Positions 35,190 to 44,118 of a DNA stretch of 64,000 nt are shown one piece after another (positions within the stretch are counted from its first letter, which is position 1; every line of letters starts with the position of its first letter). Made by a program: the position numbers and the translations under genes. Origin of the DNA: Flammeovirga aprica JL-4 (GTDB taxonomy: Bacteria; Bacteroidota; Bacteroidia; Cytophagales; Flammeovirgaceae); contig NZ_JABANE010000010.1 in assembly GCF_012844305.1 (NCBI RefSeq), positions 1 to 64,000 on the forward strand. The letters are read 5' to 3'. Below the pieces are notes generated by a model, which was given only the letters and a program-made list of their open reading frames with translations, did no database searches and had not been told where the DNA came from.

Positions 35190-35721
35190 AAACTGCTGTT
35201 TTAAAGTTTGAGAACTCTTCATCAAATTTTGCTTTCAACTCTCCTTCTGCTATTCCTTCTTTAGAAGAGAAATTCTGTCCGAATGATGGTAAAGAGAAAC
35301 TGCCTTTTACATCCGCACCAGCATAAGGTAAAGATCCTTTAGCAATAGCGATCACACTTCCTGCACCTCCAGGACCTGGCGAAGTAGACATCACGAAAGT
35401 TGGTTTGTTCTTGTAAACTGAACGATCCGCTCTTGAAGCCCAGTCAAAGATATTTTTATAAGCTGCAGAGTAGTTACCATTATGCTCTGCGAAACTGATT
35501 ACTAATGCATCTGCTTCTTCAATAGCACTTAAAAATTGTGTGGCCTCTGAAGGAATACCAGTAGCTAATTCTTTATCAATACCATAAATCGGCATTTCAT
35601 AATCATTAAGGTCTAAAACCTTTACTTCCGATCCTTCTAATTGTGCTCCAGCCCATTTTGCTAACTGCTCATTGATTGAATTTTTGCTGTTTGAAGCACC
35701 AAATACTACGATGTTTTTCAT
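35167..35721 (-). CDS. NAD(P)H-dependent FMN reductase
   Basis: 184 residues, flavodoxin fold: VVFGASNSKNSINEQLA (phosphate loop), DLNDYEMPIYGIDKE, a central SFAEHNGNYSAAYKNIFDWAS (the family's 'PEyn.s.p..lKn.iDw.s'), and STSPGPGGA. It reduces FMN, quinones or azo compounds. It starts 2 nt after the MarR gene, so the operon is marR-reductase-pirin-pirin. Confidence 0.92.
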   Translation of the reverse strand: MKNIVVFGASNSKNSINEQLAKWAGAQLEGSEVKVLDLNDYEMPIYGIDKELATGIPSEATQFLSAIEEADALVISFAEHNGNYSAAYKNIFDWASRADRSVYKNKPTFVMSTSPGPGGAGSVIAIAKGSLPYAGADVKGSFSLPSFGQNFSSKEGIAEGELKAKFDEEFSNFKTAVYETSVEA

Positions 35722-35723
35722 AA

Positions 35724-36149
35724 TTATTCTCCTTTAAGTTTTTTAATTAATGTTGCTAATGTTTCTAATTCTTCTTCAGATAAATTGCCTTGGAATTGCT
35801 GATGGAAATCGCCCACTTTGGCATCTAACTTCTCCAACTCTTCCAATCCTTTATCTGTAATGGTAATATCCATTTTACGTCTATTGGTAGGGCATTCCTG
35901 ACGGTTGACCAATTTTTTATCCAAAAGTTTGTCTACAATTCGAGTAACGTTACTAGAACGCTGTACCATTCTCTCTTGTATTTCCTGAACAGTAATCGGC
36001 GCACCTTTCTGCCCTTTCAAAATTCTCAAGACATTGAATTGAGGTTCAGTAATACCGTATTCTTTCAGGTCTTTCCCCACTTGATCGGTAATCCAATGCC
36101 CTGTTACAATGATCTGATGAATTGCTTTAAAATATTTTTTTGAATGCAT
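35724..36149 (-). CDS. MarR-family regulator (second)
   Basis: 141 residues with a winged helix (ITVQEIQERMVQRSSNVTRIVDKLLDKKLVNRQECPTNRRKMDITITDKG, interrupted by the wing). The recognition-helix serine/asparagine stretch differs from the first MarR, yet its promoter has an almost identical operator. It heads the reductase-pirin operon and would repress it until a quinone-like signal arrives; that signal is inferred from the target genes. Confidence 0.92.
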   Translation of the reverse strand: MHSKKYFKAIHQIIVTGHWITDQVGKDLKEYGITEPQFNVLRILKGQKGAPITVQEIQERMVQRSSNVTRIVDKLLDKKLVNRQECPTNRRKMDITITDKGLEELEKLDAKVGDFHQQFQGNLSEEELETLATLIKKLKGE

Positions 36150-36168
36150 TTATTTGTTTAAACGATTA

Positions 36169-36180
36169 ATGTACATACAA
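36169..36180 (-). promoter_or_regulatory. MarR operator-like site before the second marR
   Basis: ATGTACATACAA, 11 of 12 bases identical to the sites at 25532 and 26055, lies 20 nt upstream of the marR start codon. Confidence 0.6.
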
Positions 36181-36270
36181 TAGTAAATAGCTTTTTTATC
36201 AATTGCAAATATTTTCTAATTATTTTTTAGTGGAGTAGCGAAAAAAGCTTACTTCAAGAATTTCTATAAT

Positions 36271-36317
36271 ACAAAAACACCTTCTGACTTTTTACTTCAA
36301 AAGGTGTTCTTGTTTGT
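36271..36317 (-). terminator. Terminator after the first Imm11-like gene
   Basis: ACAAaAACACCTT pairs with AAGGTGTTcTTGT. It is clearly related in sequence to the terminator at 37102-37150, showing that gene and terminator were duplicated together. Confidence 0.7.
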
Positions 36318-36329
36318 GAGCAATATTAT

Positions 36330-37058
36330 TTATTCTGGAAATCGAATTGGTATAGTTTCTTCATCAGTATTAAAGTTAGAAAATTCAACACCAGTAATAT
36401 TTGAATTAATAATAGCTTGTTTTAGTTCTTCACTTACTATTGGATAATTAGAACCTGGAGCTTTAAAAAGAAAATCATATTTTTCCAAAAAAAAGTTATC
36501 AACAAAAACTAAATCAATAGTTCTATTTTTTATATCCGCATGATTTCTTTTTATCTCATAAAATTCATCTTGGGAGGTTATGATTTGATCAAATATTTTT
36601 AATGTAGTATTATCATTTTTTTTAATAAATTTAAACTTACTTTTTTTAAAGTCGATGTAAAAGTCTTTATCTAAAAAATGCAACATGAAATATTTATCTT
36701 TCATTTCAACATTTAAAACTTCAATTTCATAGAATTTATGAAATGGTAGAAGAAATTGATCCAAGATTTCTTTGAATTTTTTAGAGACTATAATTATATC
36801 AACATTAGGAGGCTCTAGTGAGCCGTATGTAAAATCACTACCCCAGTGATAGTAATCCTGTATAATAGGAGGTTCTTCAGCTATTTCAGCATCAATTGAA
36901 CCTCTTAATTCCATAGGTATAGTTTTAGGTGTTTCCCAGAATGAATAATATGTAAGGTGTTCATTAAGCTGTAAATTCAATTCTTTTTCAGAATATTTCA
37001 TATACATCATGTTCCATATTATAGAGTTATACTCTCTATGTATTTTAAATAGTTTCAT
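36330..37058 (-). CDS. Imm11/DUF1629-like protein (copy 1), possible immunity protein
   Basis: 242 residues, soluble, no signal peptide. The central part resembles the Imm11/DUF1629 pattern: IIVSKKFKEILDQF, then HKFYEIEVLNVE and YFMLHFLDKDFYIDFKKS ('vSek....l......fypv.v....y.ll.....vD...S'). The family protects cells from polymorphic toxins or acts in contact-dependent competition. It is a diverged tandem copy of the next gene. No toxin gene is next to it. The immunity role is an inference from family likeness only. Confidence 0.6.
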   Translation of the reverse strand: MKLFKIHREYNSIIWNMMYMKYSEKELNLQLNEHLTYYSFWETPKTIPMELRGSIDAEIAEEPPIIQDYYHWGSDFTYGSLEPPNVDIIIVSKKFKEILDQFLLPFHKFYEIEVLNVEMKDKYFMLHFLDKDFYIDFKKSKFKFIKKNDNTTLKIFDQIITSQDEFYEIKRNHADIKNRTIDLVFVDNFFLEKYDFLFKAPGSNYPIVSEELKQAIINSNITGVEFSNFNTDEETIPIRFPE

Positions 37059-37101
37059 TGTTTATCTTGTCGTTAGTTCCATCAATACTCTTTTGAGTCA
37101 A

Positions 37102-37150
37102 AAAACAAACACCTTCGACCCTTCTACTTCTAAAGATATTCTTGTTTGTA
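37102..37150 (-). terminator. Terminator after the second Imm11-like gene
   Basis: ACAAACACCTTcgA and the TAAAGATATTCTTGTTTGT arm form a weakened stem homologous to the terminator at 36271-36317. It sits in the 94-nt gap between the paralogues. Confidence 0.6.
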
Positions 37151-37152
37151 AT

Positions 37153-37869
37153 TTATTCTGGGAAAAGTATAGGTATATCAAATCCATCCTGATTGTATTC
37201 ATAAAAATCAATGCCTATTAAATTAGCTTTTTCTAATTCCCTTTTTAAGGATTCATTTATAATAGGATAGTTTGAATTAAAAGAATTTGGAAGGCAATCA
37301 TATTTCTTATCATAATACTCAGTTTTAAAACTTAATCTAAAACCTTCATCTTTATTTCTTAGAGTACTAAAATAATCACTTTTTGATTGAATATTTATTT
37401 CAATATTTTCTAATATTTCACCTGTATAAGGATCTTTCATAACAAAAGAACTCTTTTTGTAGTCTACGTAGTGTTTATGTGATAATGCGTGTAAAACAAA
37501 ATACTTTTGTTCAACTTCCACATTTGTAACTTCTATTTCGTAATATTTATGAGGGGGTAAAGTAAACCGCTCAAATATATTCTTCATTTTCTCTGAAACG
37601 ATATAATAATATGCACTTGGTGGATCTGTTGTACCGAATGAATAATTATAATGCCAATCAAAAAAATCACATATCTTAGGAACTTCATTATTTTCTTCGG
37701 CTTCATCTGACCCTCTAAGTTCCATAGGAATAGTAGTAGGATTTTCCCAAAATGAATCATAGGTAATATGATTTTCTAGCTTTAATTTTAGTTTCCTTTC
37801 AGAATATTTCATGTACATCATATCCCAAATTCTGCAACTATGCTTTCGTACTATTTCGTATAGTTTCAT
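37153..37869 (-). CDS. Imm11/DUF1629-like protein (copy 2), possible immunity protein
   Basis: 238 residues aligned end to end with copy 1. Conserved blocks are RIWDMMYMKYSERKL, SFWENPTTIPMELRGS, the DFFDWHYNYSFGTTDPP region, YIVSEKMKNIFERF, HKYYEIEVTNVE, YFVLHALSHKHYVDYKKS and a final PILFPE. The tryptophan/aromatic-rich ends are conserved as well as the DUF1629 core, so the whole protein is under selection. Tandem immunity-like genes without their toxin are typical of cells that resist neighbours' toxins; here that is a hypothesis. Confidence 0.6.
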   Translation of the reverse strand: MKLYEIVRKHSCRIWDMMYMKYSERKLKLKLENHITYDSFWENPTTIPMELRGSDEAEENNEVPKICDFFDWHYNYSFGTTDPPSAYYYIVSEKMKNIFERFTLPPHKYYEIEVTNVEVEQKYFVLHALSHKHYVDYKKSSFVMKDPYTGEILENIEINIQSKSDYFSTLRNKDEGFRLSFKTEYYDKKYDCLPNSFNSNYPIINESLKRELEKANLIGIDFYEYNQDGFDIPILFPE

Positions 37870-38125
37870 TGATTATACTTCAAAAAATTTTAAATAATCA
37901 ACCTTGTTAAGGATAGAAAACCTATCATTCTGCTTTACCTGCTCATACAGGATTTCATCGTTAGTTTTTATCATTTGAGTGTTTCAATAGTTTTTGCTTG
38001 CACTAAAAATAGATTCGCTTTGAGAATAATAAGTCAGTTTAAGCTAAATAATAAATAAATCGTAATACACTCAAATATAGTACTTTTTTGAAAGGAAAAA
38101 CAAAAGCAAAAGAATTTTAATCAAA

Positions 38126-38186
38126 AAAAGCTTACTCCAATATGAAATAAGCTTTTGCACTCCTTATAGCATGTTTAAAACATGCT
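38126..38186 (-). terminator. Terminator and palindrome after the peroxidase gene
   Basis: AAAAGCTTA pairs with TAAGCTTTT (38126-38156), and next to it a perfect 9-bp palindrome AGCATGTTT-a-AAACATGCT lies at 38168-38186, closest to the gene end. The rest of the 37870-38206 gap shows no gene. Confidence 0.6.
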
Positions 38187-38206
38187 CTTATATCTGATGT
38201 ATAATT

Positions 38207-40000
38207 TTAATAGCTGACTTCATCCGTCAAGCTTTCCATAAAGGCCACTAAATCGCTTAGTTCATTCTCTGTTAAGTTCAATTGATCTGTAGGTAATGTT
38301 TGATTTTCAAGATGAATACCTATGCCTTCCCCTCCACCTTGATTGTAGAATTTTAAGACTTCATCCAAAGTTTCAAAAACACCATTGTGCATGTATGGGG
38401 CTGTTTTACTTATATTTCTGATGGTTGGTGTTTTAAAAGCAAACATTTTCAGCGGTGCTTTAGAAACTTCATAACGCCCTTTATCTTCATCTACTTCGGC
38501 ATTTTCCCATACTTTTTTAGAAGGAACGCCCAGCACTTCCAATTCACTGTGATTGAATAAAGGTGGAACCGTTCCATTAAAAATTGGAGCAAAGTGACAT
38601 GTACCGCATTTGGCTTTACCCATAAATAAATTAAAACCATTGATTTCAGATACACTCAATGTCACCTGATCTGAAGTTATGCCTTGGTCAAACTTTGAAT
38701 TGAATGGGCTTAGGCTTCTTACATACATGGCAATTGCATTTCTGATGCTTTGAGAGTCCGTCTTTTTATAATGCTTTTCTAATTGCTGAGTGTATTCCTT
38801 GTTCTCTTCTACAACACTCACCACTTTCTCCATATCAGAGTGAAATTCATCTTTATTTTTCACTACTGCCATGATCTGGTTTTCAAGCAACGATTTTCGG
38901 GAGTCATAAAACTGAGCGGCCTGCAAGCCAGCATACATTAGTGTAGGTGCATTTCTTTTGTTCGATGTTCCTGTATTTGTAATTGACTTTGGCAATCCGT
39001 CTGTAAATGCTTTTTGAGGATCATGACAAGTAGCACAACTCATTATTCCATTATGAGAAAGTTGCTCATCATGAAAAAGTTGCTTTCCTAATGCCACCAC
39101 TTCTTCATTATAATCCAAACTGTACCTTGATGAAAATTTATTGATATTGAAGGTATTTTGATCAAAAAGGGAAACGGCGTTATAATTGATTTTTTGTTCA
39201 AATGGAAATTCAACCTCCCAGTCCTTCGCAGTTCTGACCCATAATTCCAACATAGGGTGCACTGATTCTTTGATAAATGTAAAGCGGTCAAATTGGTCAA
39301 AACTCTCTGCTGATGAAAGTTTATTTTGAGCATAGACTATACTCTTATTCCATTCTTCCAGTAATTGTTGGTCTTTAAAATAATCCTTGCTGATAGAAAG
39401 TAGAAATGCGATACCATTATAAGCATATTTGTTTTCCGCTATGCTATTCAAGTACACTGGAGAATCGAAACCACTGATTCCTAATGCAGTAATTCTAACC
39501 AATTCATTTCTTACCATCCATAACAGATGATGAGGTTTTAGTGCTAGTATTTTATTATTGTTCAATTCCAGATTCAAAGTGTTGATCATCAAATCTGTTT
39601 GTCTATGAATTTCATCAATTTCAATGGAGTCCGAAGCATACAATAGTTCCTCTATCACTTGAAAACCTGTTGCTTGAATGACCTTATCCGCATTATCAAA
39701 TTCTTCTACTTGAGGGAGGTTAGGCTGATTAAGGGATTTATAACTGTTGGAAGCATAAAAAGCCATAATAGGTTCTATGCTTTTGAAAGAAATTCTTGCC
39801 TGATCAAATTCTTTTTTCAGCTGTTCTGTCTGATCCTGCTTCCTTAGCGTCTTTAATGAAGTAAGGCAATTGTTTAAGTTTTCTTGATAATAATGAATAA
39901 GTTGTTCTTTCTGTTGTTGGATAACCTGTTCGTTATCGATAGAAGATTTACAGCTACAAATAGAGATTGTGATAAGTGCTAGTACTATTATTATTTTCAT
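38207..40000 (-). CDS. Imelysin-like / di-heme cytochrome c peroxidase fusion lipoprotein
   Basis: 597 residues, with a lipoprotein signal (SICSC, Cys about 17). Residues about 25-285 are helical, and GFQVIEELLYA resembles the imelysin GxHxxE motif with His replaced by Gln. From about 300 on it is a MauG/CCP-type di-heme enzyme with two heme sites (CATCHDP and CGTCHFAP) and the HNGVFETLDEVLKFYN region. CCPs reduce peroxide or oxidise protein or metal partners in the periplasm. The PhoX-like lipoprotein gene is 103 nt upstream on the same strand. The substrate is unknown. Confidence 0.85.
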   Translation of the reverse strand: MKIIIVLALITISICSCKSSIDNEQVIQQQKEQLIHYYQENLNNCLTSLKTLRKQDQTEQLKKEFDQARISFKSIEPIMAFYASNSYKSLNQPNLPQVEEFDNADKVIQATGFQVIEELLYASDSIEIDEIHRQTDLMINTLNLELNNNKILALKPHHLLWMVRNELVRITALGISGFDSPVYLNSIAENKYAYNGIAFLLSISKDYFKDQQLLEEWNKSIVYAQNKLSSAESFDQFDRFTFIKESVHPMLELWVRTAKDWEVEFPFEQKINYNAVSLFDQNTFNINKFSSRYSLDYNEEVVALGKQLFHDEQLSHNGIMSCATCHDPQKAFTDGLPKSITNTGTSNKRNAPTLMYAGLQAAQFYDSRKSLLENQIMAVVKNKDEFHSDMEKVVSVVEENKEYTQQLEKHYKKTDSQSIRNAIAMYVRSLSPFNSKFDQGITSDQVTLSVSEINGFNLFMGKAKCGTCHFAPIFNGTVPPLFNHSELEVLGVPSKKVWENAEVDEDKGRYEVSKAPLKMFAFKTPTIRNISKTAPYMHNGVFETLDEVLKFYNQGGGEGIGIHLENQTLPTDQLNLTENELSDLVAFMESLTDEVSY

Positions 40001-40103
40001 CAGATTGCTTAATAAGGAGTTAGAAAAACGGAGCAGTCACCAACTCTTTTTTAATAAAGAAGAAAAGGTAACGGCTCCGAATAAAGAGAGTGTAAATCGT
40101 CGA

Positions 40104-41780
40104 TTAACGTTCCAAACCTTTTACTACTGTCATAATACTACCTTCCATAGCACTACCATGACCTGTAGGGTTTTTAAACGATTCATCATACCAAGAGTGT
40201 GCTTGTTGTATTAAGATGAAAGTTCCTTCCATGCCAAGTTCATCAGAAACATCAATCATACCTGTCAACTCCCATTTACCCCAACGGTCGCTAGCAGAAG
40301 CGTAACCATTGTCCAATGCAGTTGAACCTCTATGATCTGATTCCAATACTACTTTTAGGATACCTGTATTTAAATTGTATTGGTATAAGTAAGCGTCATG
40401 TGATTTCTCAGCAGTGTCATCATATCCGTTTGGATCTTCTTGAATGTATAAGAAGTTTGATGTAGCTAAGATATTGTCAGGGCTATGTAATCTTTTTGCT
40501 TTTCCTTCAAGGTCATCTCCGTTCAATACCACAGATAATTTACCTTTCAATGGGTCATTAGCATCTAACACTAATTTGTAAATTCTACCGTATTTTGTTC
40601 TAGTGTCATTGTATTGGCTACGACCTGTAGCTGTAAAGTAGATTTCGCGATTCGCTTCAGCAGAACCTCTTCTGTAATCAATGTCTTCTACACGGTTAAA
40701 AGCCATCACTTTTTTGTCCATTGCTTCTGCATTCAAAGCATCATACGTTTTCTCTTCCAACTCTATGAAAGTAACATCAAATTCACCAGCACCTTCAGCA
40801 ACTAGGTCATTGTCTACCACTGTACCATCGCCTACTTTCAAGCCATATAATTTACCATTGTCCAGGTCACCAACTGTTTCTGATACATACATCACTAATT
40901 GTCCACCTGCATCACCGTGTGAATCATCACCGATCAAGACTACCGTTTTCTCAGGGAAAGCATTTTTATTTAATGGCACTGCATTTTCTACAGTCCACTG
41001 CCCCATTGCTGTTAAAGTTCTAGCCGTTCCTGCTTCTGATGCATCTCTAAATGGATCTGTAGCATAAACATATCTTGCAGAACCACCCCATTCTCCACCG
41101 CTTAGGTACAATGGACCGAAACCGTGCTCTTCTGGCGTGATCAAAGTACCTGAACATTGTGCTGTACTCGCCGTAGCTTCAGCGTTCAAAATGATTTCAC
41201 CTTTTACAGGCTTAAACGTTTCGTCTAATGTGATACGAGCTACAGAATAGTGTGCTTCGATGTTGTTGATCAAAGTGAAAGTACCGTCATCATTACGAAG
41301 TAAACCAGCGCCGTCTGCCATAGAACCATAGAAAAAGTCTGGGCTTTGCTCTAATTCATCTTCTGAAGAAAGAATAGAATAGATTTCAAGGTCTTCAAAA
41401 CCTGAATGACGTTTTAATAAGTGAGGAGTCACAGAATGGTTTTTCAATTCAACTACTGGAGTTGATGGTACGATAGGGAAAGTAGAAACTGTTCCATCTG
41501 TTAAAGTGAACGTTAAAGTCCCTTTTGCCTCATCAAAAGTGATTGTTTTAATTCCTACGCCTTGCTCTCCTAATAAAGGCTCATCGAAAGAGATTGTTGA
41601 TCTTTGACCGTTCTCAAACTCTACAGTCACTTCAGTACCGTCATCAGATACTGTATAATCTACTACTTTACCTGTTCCAATGATTTCTTGAGGATCTGTA
41701 GTTTCGTCTTTATTTTCACAAGACGCCAAGAAAGAAAGCAGCGTTCCTAAATAGAACAAAGAGATAATAAGTTTTTTCAT
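40104..41780 (-). CDS. PhoX-like (DUF839) lipoprotein
   Basis: 558 residues with a lipobox (FLASC, Cys about 21). Residues 35-105 are a beta-rich domain of its own. Residues about 115-558 follow PhoX-type beta-propeller features: RVEDIDYRRG...EIYFTATGR, YGRIYKLVLDANDPLKGKLSVVLNG, and LHSPDNILATSNFLYIQEDPN. PhoX enzymes are Ca/Fe alkaline phosphatases. I cannot confirm the full set of metal ligands here, so enzymatic activity is uncertain. The downstream redox protein suggests they work as a pair at the cell surface. Confidence 0.7.
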   Translation of the reverse strand: MKKLIISLFYLGTLLSFLASCENKDETTDPQEIIGTGKVVDYTVSDDGTEVTVEFENGQRSTISFDEPLLGEQGVGIKTITFDEAKGTLTFTLTDGTVSTFPIVPSTPVVELKNHSVTPHLLKRHSGFEDLEIYSILSSEDELEQSPDFFYGSMADGAGLLRNDDGTFTLINNIEAHYSVARITLDETFKPVKGEIILNAEATASTAQCSGTLITPEEHGFGPLYLSGGEWGGSARYVYATDPFRDASEAGTARTLTAMGQWTVENAVPLNKNAFPEKTVVLIGDDSHGDAGGQLVMYVSETVGDLDNGKLYGLKVGDGTVVDNDLVAEGAGEFDVTFIELEEKTYDALNAEAMDKKVMAFNRVEDIDYRRGSAEANREIYFTATGRSQYNDTRTKYGRIYKLVLDANDPLKGKLSVVLNGDDLEGKAKRLHSPDNILATSNFLYIQEDPNGYDDTAEKSHDAYLYQYNLNTGILKVVLESDHRGSTALDNGYASASDRWGKWELTGMIDVSDELGMEGTFILIQQAHSWYDESFKNPTGHGSAMEGSIMTVVKGLER

Positions 41781-42041
41781 TTGTAGTGATAATTGGATGA
41801 ATGATTTGTTTTGTTATCACCGCAAAATTAGAGAAGGTAATATTGGATTTAGTTAAGTTAGATTTACATAATTTCAATGTTATGATGAATAAATAACAAG
41901 GTAAACGACGATGTATTTCACAAAAAATTAATCTCATTTTTAGCCATGTAAATTAATATTCATCCTTAAACATCCCTTTATAAGTAAATATTCATTCACT
42001 TACTTGATTCTTCAAAGATTCACATCTCCTGTTTGTTACAA

Positions 42042-42082
42042 CAAAAAAAAGTACGCATTACTTTCATTAAGTTTATGCGTAC
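42042..42082 (-). terminator. Intrinsic terminator of the MuiA/DUF4139 gene
   Basis: GTACGCAT pairs perfectly with ATGCGTAC; the minus strand runs into eight T's. Confidence 0.85.
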
Positions 42083-42148
42083 CCTCTATCTATATTAAGT
42101 CTAATTATAAGCTAATTTAAAACTGGCTTCAAATTATAAATCTTCTTT

Positions 42149-44026
42149 TTATTCAAGAATCACTTTTTCTTTCTTAGGGTATTTCACTGAATACTTAAAT
42201 GATTTACTTAAACTCTTTCCTGGCGCTATCTCTTCTTTCCAAACTATAAAACCATCACTGTCATTTAGCTTTCCTCCCGACAATTTCTCCACTTCTACAG
42301 TAATTTCACTATTTACAGATACTGGCACCTGATCATAGAACTCTATTTTGATAGGGGATGACTTTTTATTTCTGATTTTCAATTCAAATGCTCTACTGTC
42401 TGTCTTACTTGATCCTAAAGATTTCTTCTTCGCCAATTCATCTACCTTATTTCTATTAACGACAATAGATTTATCCCTGCCTAATGATATATCTAATGTG
42501 TCTGCCATAGTATTGGCTTCCACTAATGTAGTCCCCACATAACCGCCTTCTAAGAACAAATTGGCTTCTCCACTCAACAAATTGTATTGGTCCCATGATG
42601 GAATTTTAGCAATCAAGAACGCTGATTTATCAAGCTTTGGAATAGAGAAATACTGATATTCTACCGGTATTTGGTATTCTTTCATATTTACAGAAATTGT
42701 CCCAGTCCCAGACTTAATGGTATATTTCTTTTCAATTTTAAAGTCAACCGTAGTGGTATTTTCCTCCATTTCTGAAGTCATCTTAATCGCTTCTTTTTGA
42801 GGTTTTGGAGCAGGAGCGGCCATTGTTCTGTTTTTTCTAGCACCTTTTTTTACACTTCCATACCCAATTACTACAACTTCTTCTAACTGTTCTGCATCGG
42901 GCTCTAACTGTATATAGTAATTCGATTTATTAATAGCCATTCTTTTAGAGACATACCCAATATAACTTACATTAAAATGAGTAGCATTGGTAGGTTTTGT
43001 CAGTGAAAAGTTACCATCAAAATCTGTAACGGTACCAATAGTAGTTCCTTCAAAAACGATATTAACACCTGGTAAAGGAATTCCAGTATCATCATAAATA
43101 GTACCTGTAATTTTACTACTTGCATAAGCATCATACTTTTGACTCACTGACCTTGTATACCTTGGATAATTCAGTTCCCACTTTCTCATTTGGGGCATTA
43201 CACCTGACTGATTCGGCTCTCCATTTGATAACGTTAAAGCTACATTCTTCCATTCTACACCTGTATTTTGATATACATCTGCCTTGTACTCTACTTTCAA
43301 AGGTTTGCTGATGTCCACTGCTCTTATATCATATTTCGGTAGCCAGCCTGCATCATTTATATAATAAGAAGCTTCCAATGTAATCGTCTGAGCAACCTTC
43401 GATTCTATCTCCACTACAATCTCACCCGTTTTTGTTATTTCAACTCCTCCCGATTGTTTGAAATGATATTCTAAATTGATTTTTTCTTCCTTCAATGCTT
43501 CCTTCTTACTCTCCAACTTCAAATACTCATTATTGATTTTTGTGAGTTGCACCTCATATAAATTCAGCATTTGCGTCAATTCTGTTGAAGAAACTCCTTT
43601 CTGTTCACTACCCAAAGCAATATTTTTAGCAATTAAATCTTCCTTCTGACTTAAAACTGTTTCCCGATAAGTGATTTGTTTCAGCTGAAGGTCTACTTTT
43701 TTGATTTCTTTGAGTAAACTATCTGATGACAGCGTAGAACTTGGTTTCTCAGTCACATTGATGTTGAACTTAGAAGACAGAATAATAAAATTTCCTTTTC
43801 CTTTTACTTGCACGCTATTTCCATCAATAGAAGTAGAGAGTTTGTTCATGGTCAACTTATACTTTCCTTTGGAAACCTTAATGAAGCCTTTCCTTGACAA
43901 TTCTGCTCCTTTAAGAAAAACTCTAGCTGATTTAATACTGCTTTTCATCTTCCTTTCCTGAAAGGATTGCCCCATTACAAAGCTTTGGAAAAACAAAAGC
44001 AAGAGAAGAGTGATTGTAGTTTTCAT
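42149..44026 (-). CDS. MuiA-family DUF4140/DUF4139 protein with carboxypeptidase-like insert
   Basis: 625 residues. A signal peptide runs to about 20, DUF4140 is at about 30-95 (SARVFLKGAELSRKG), a coiled coil at 100-190, and DUF4139 from about 205 to the end (SYYINDAGWLPKYDIRA...GVEWKNVALTLSNGEP). It is split by a CarboxypepD_reg-like beta sandwich at about 305-375 (GTIYDDTGIPLPGVNIVFEG). Right after the insert comes LEEVVVIGYGSVKKG, which looks like the start of a SusC-type TonB receptor. Role unknown; MuiA relatives are linked to mucoidy and cell-envelope effects. Confidence 0.85.
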   Translation of the reverse strand: MKTTITLLLLLFFQSFVMGQSFQERKMKSSIKSARVFLKGAELSRKGFIKVSKGKYKLTMNKLSTSIDGNSVQVKGKGNFIILSSKFNINVTEKPSSTLSSDSLLKEIKKVDLQLKQITYRETVLSQKEDLIAKNIALGSEQKGVSSTELTQMLNLYEVQLTKINNEYLKLESKKEALKEEKINLEYHFKQSGGVEITKTGEIVVEIESKVAQTITLEASYYINDAGWLPKYDIRAVDISKPLKVEYKADVYQNTGVEWKNVALTLSNGEPNQSGVMPQMRKWELNYPRYTRSVSQKYDAYASSKITGTIYDDTGIPLPGVNIVFEGTTIGTVTDFDGNFSLTKPTNATHFNVSYIGYVSKRMAINKSNYYIQLEPDAEQLEEVVVIGYGSVKKGARKNRTMAAPAPKPQKEAIKMTSEMEENTTTVDFKIEKKYTIKSGTGTISVNMKEYQIPVEYQYFSIPKLDKSAFLIAKIPSWDQYNLLSGEANLFLEGGYVGTTLVEANTMADTLDISLGRDKSIVVNRNKVDELAKKKSLGSSKTDSRAFELKIRNKKSSPIKIEFYDQVPVSVNSEITVEVEKLSGGKLNDSDGFIVWKEEIAPGKSLSKSFKYSVKYPKKEKVILE

Positions 44027-44067
44027 AATTTATTTCATTTAGTTTTTTGTTTGCCAAGTCAATATAC

Positions 44068-44096
44068 AAAAAAGCCCGACAGGAATCCTATCGGGC
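44068..44096 (-). terminator. Intrinsic terminator of the membrane protein gene
   Basis: GCCCGACAGG pairs with CCTATCGGGC around a 3-nt loop, followed by six T's on the minus strand. Confidence 0.9.
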
Positions 44097-44118
44097 ATAC
44101 TATTTTGTATGTTTTATT

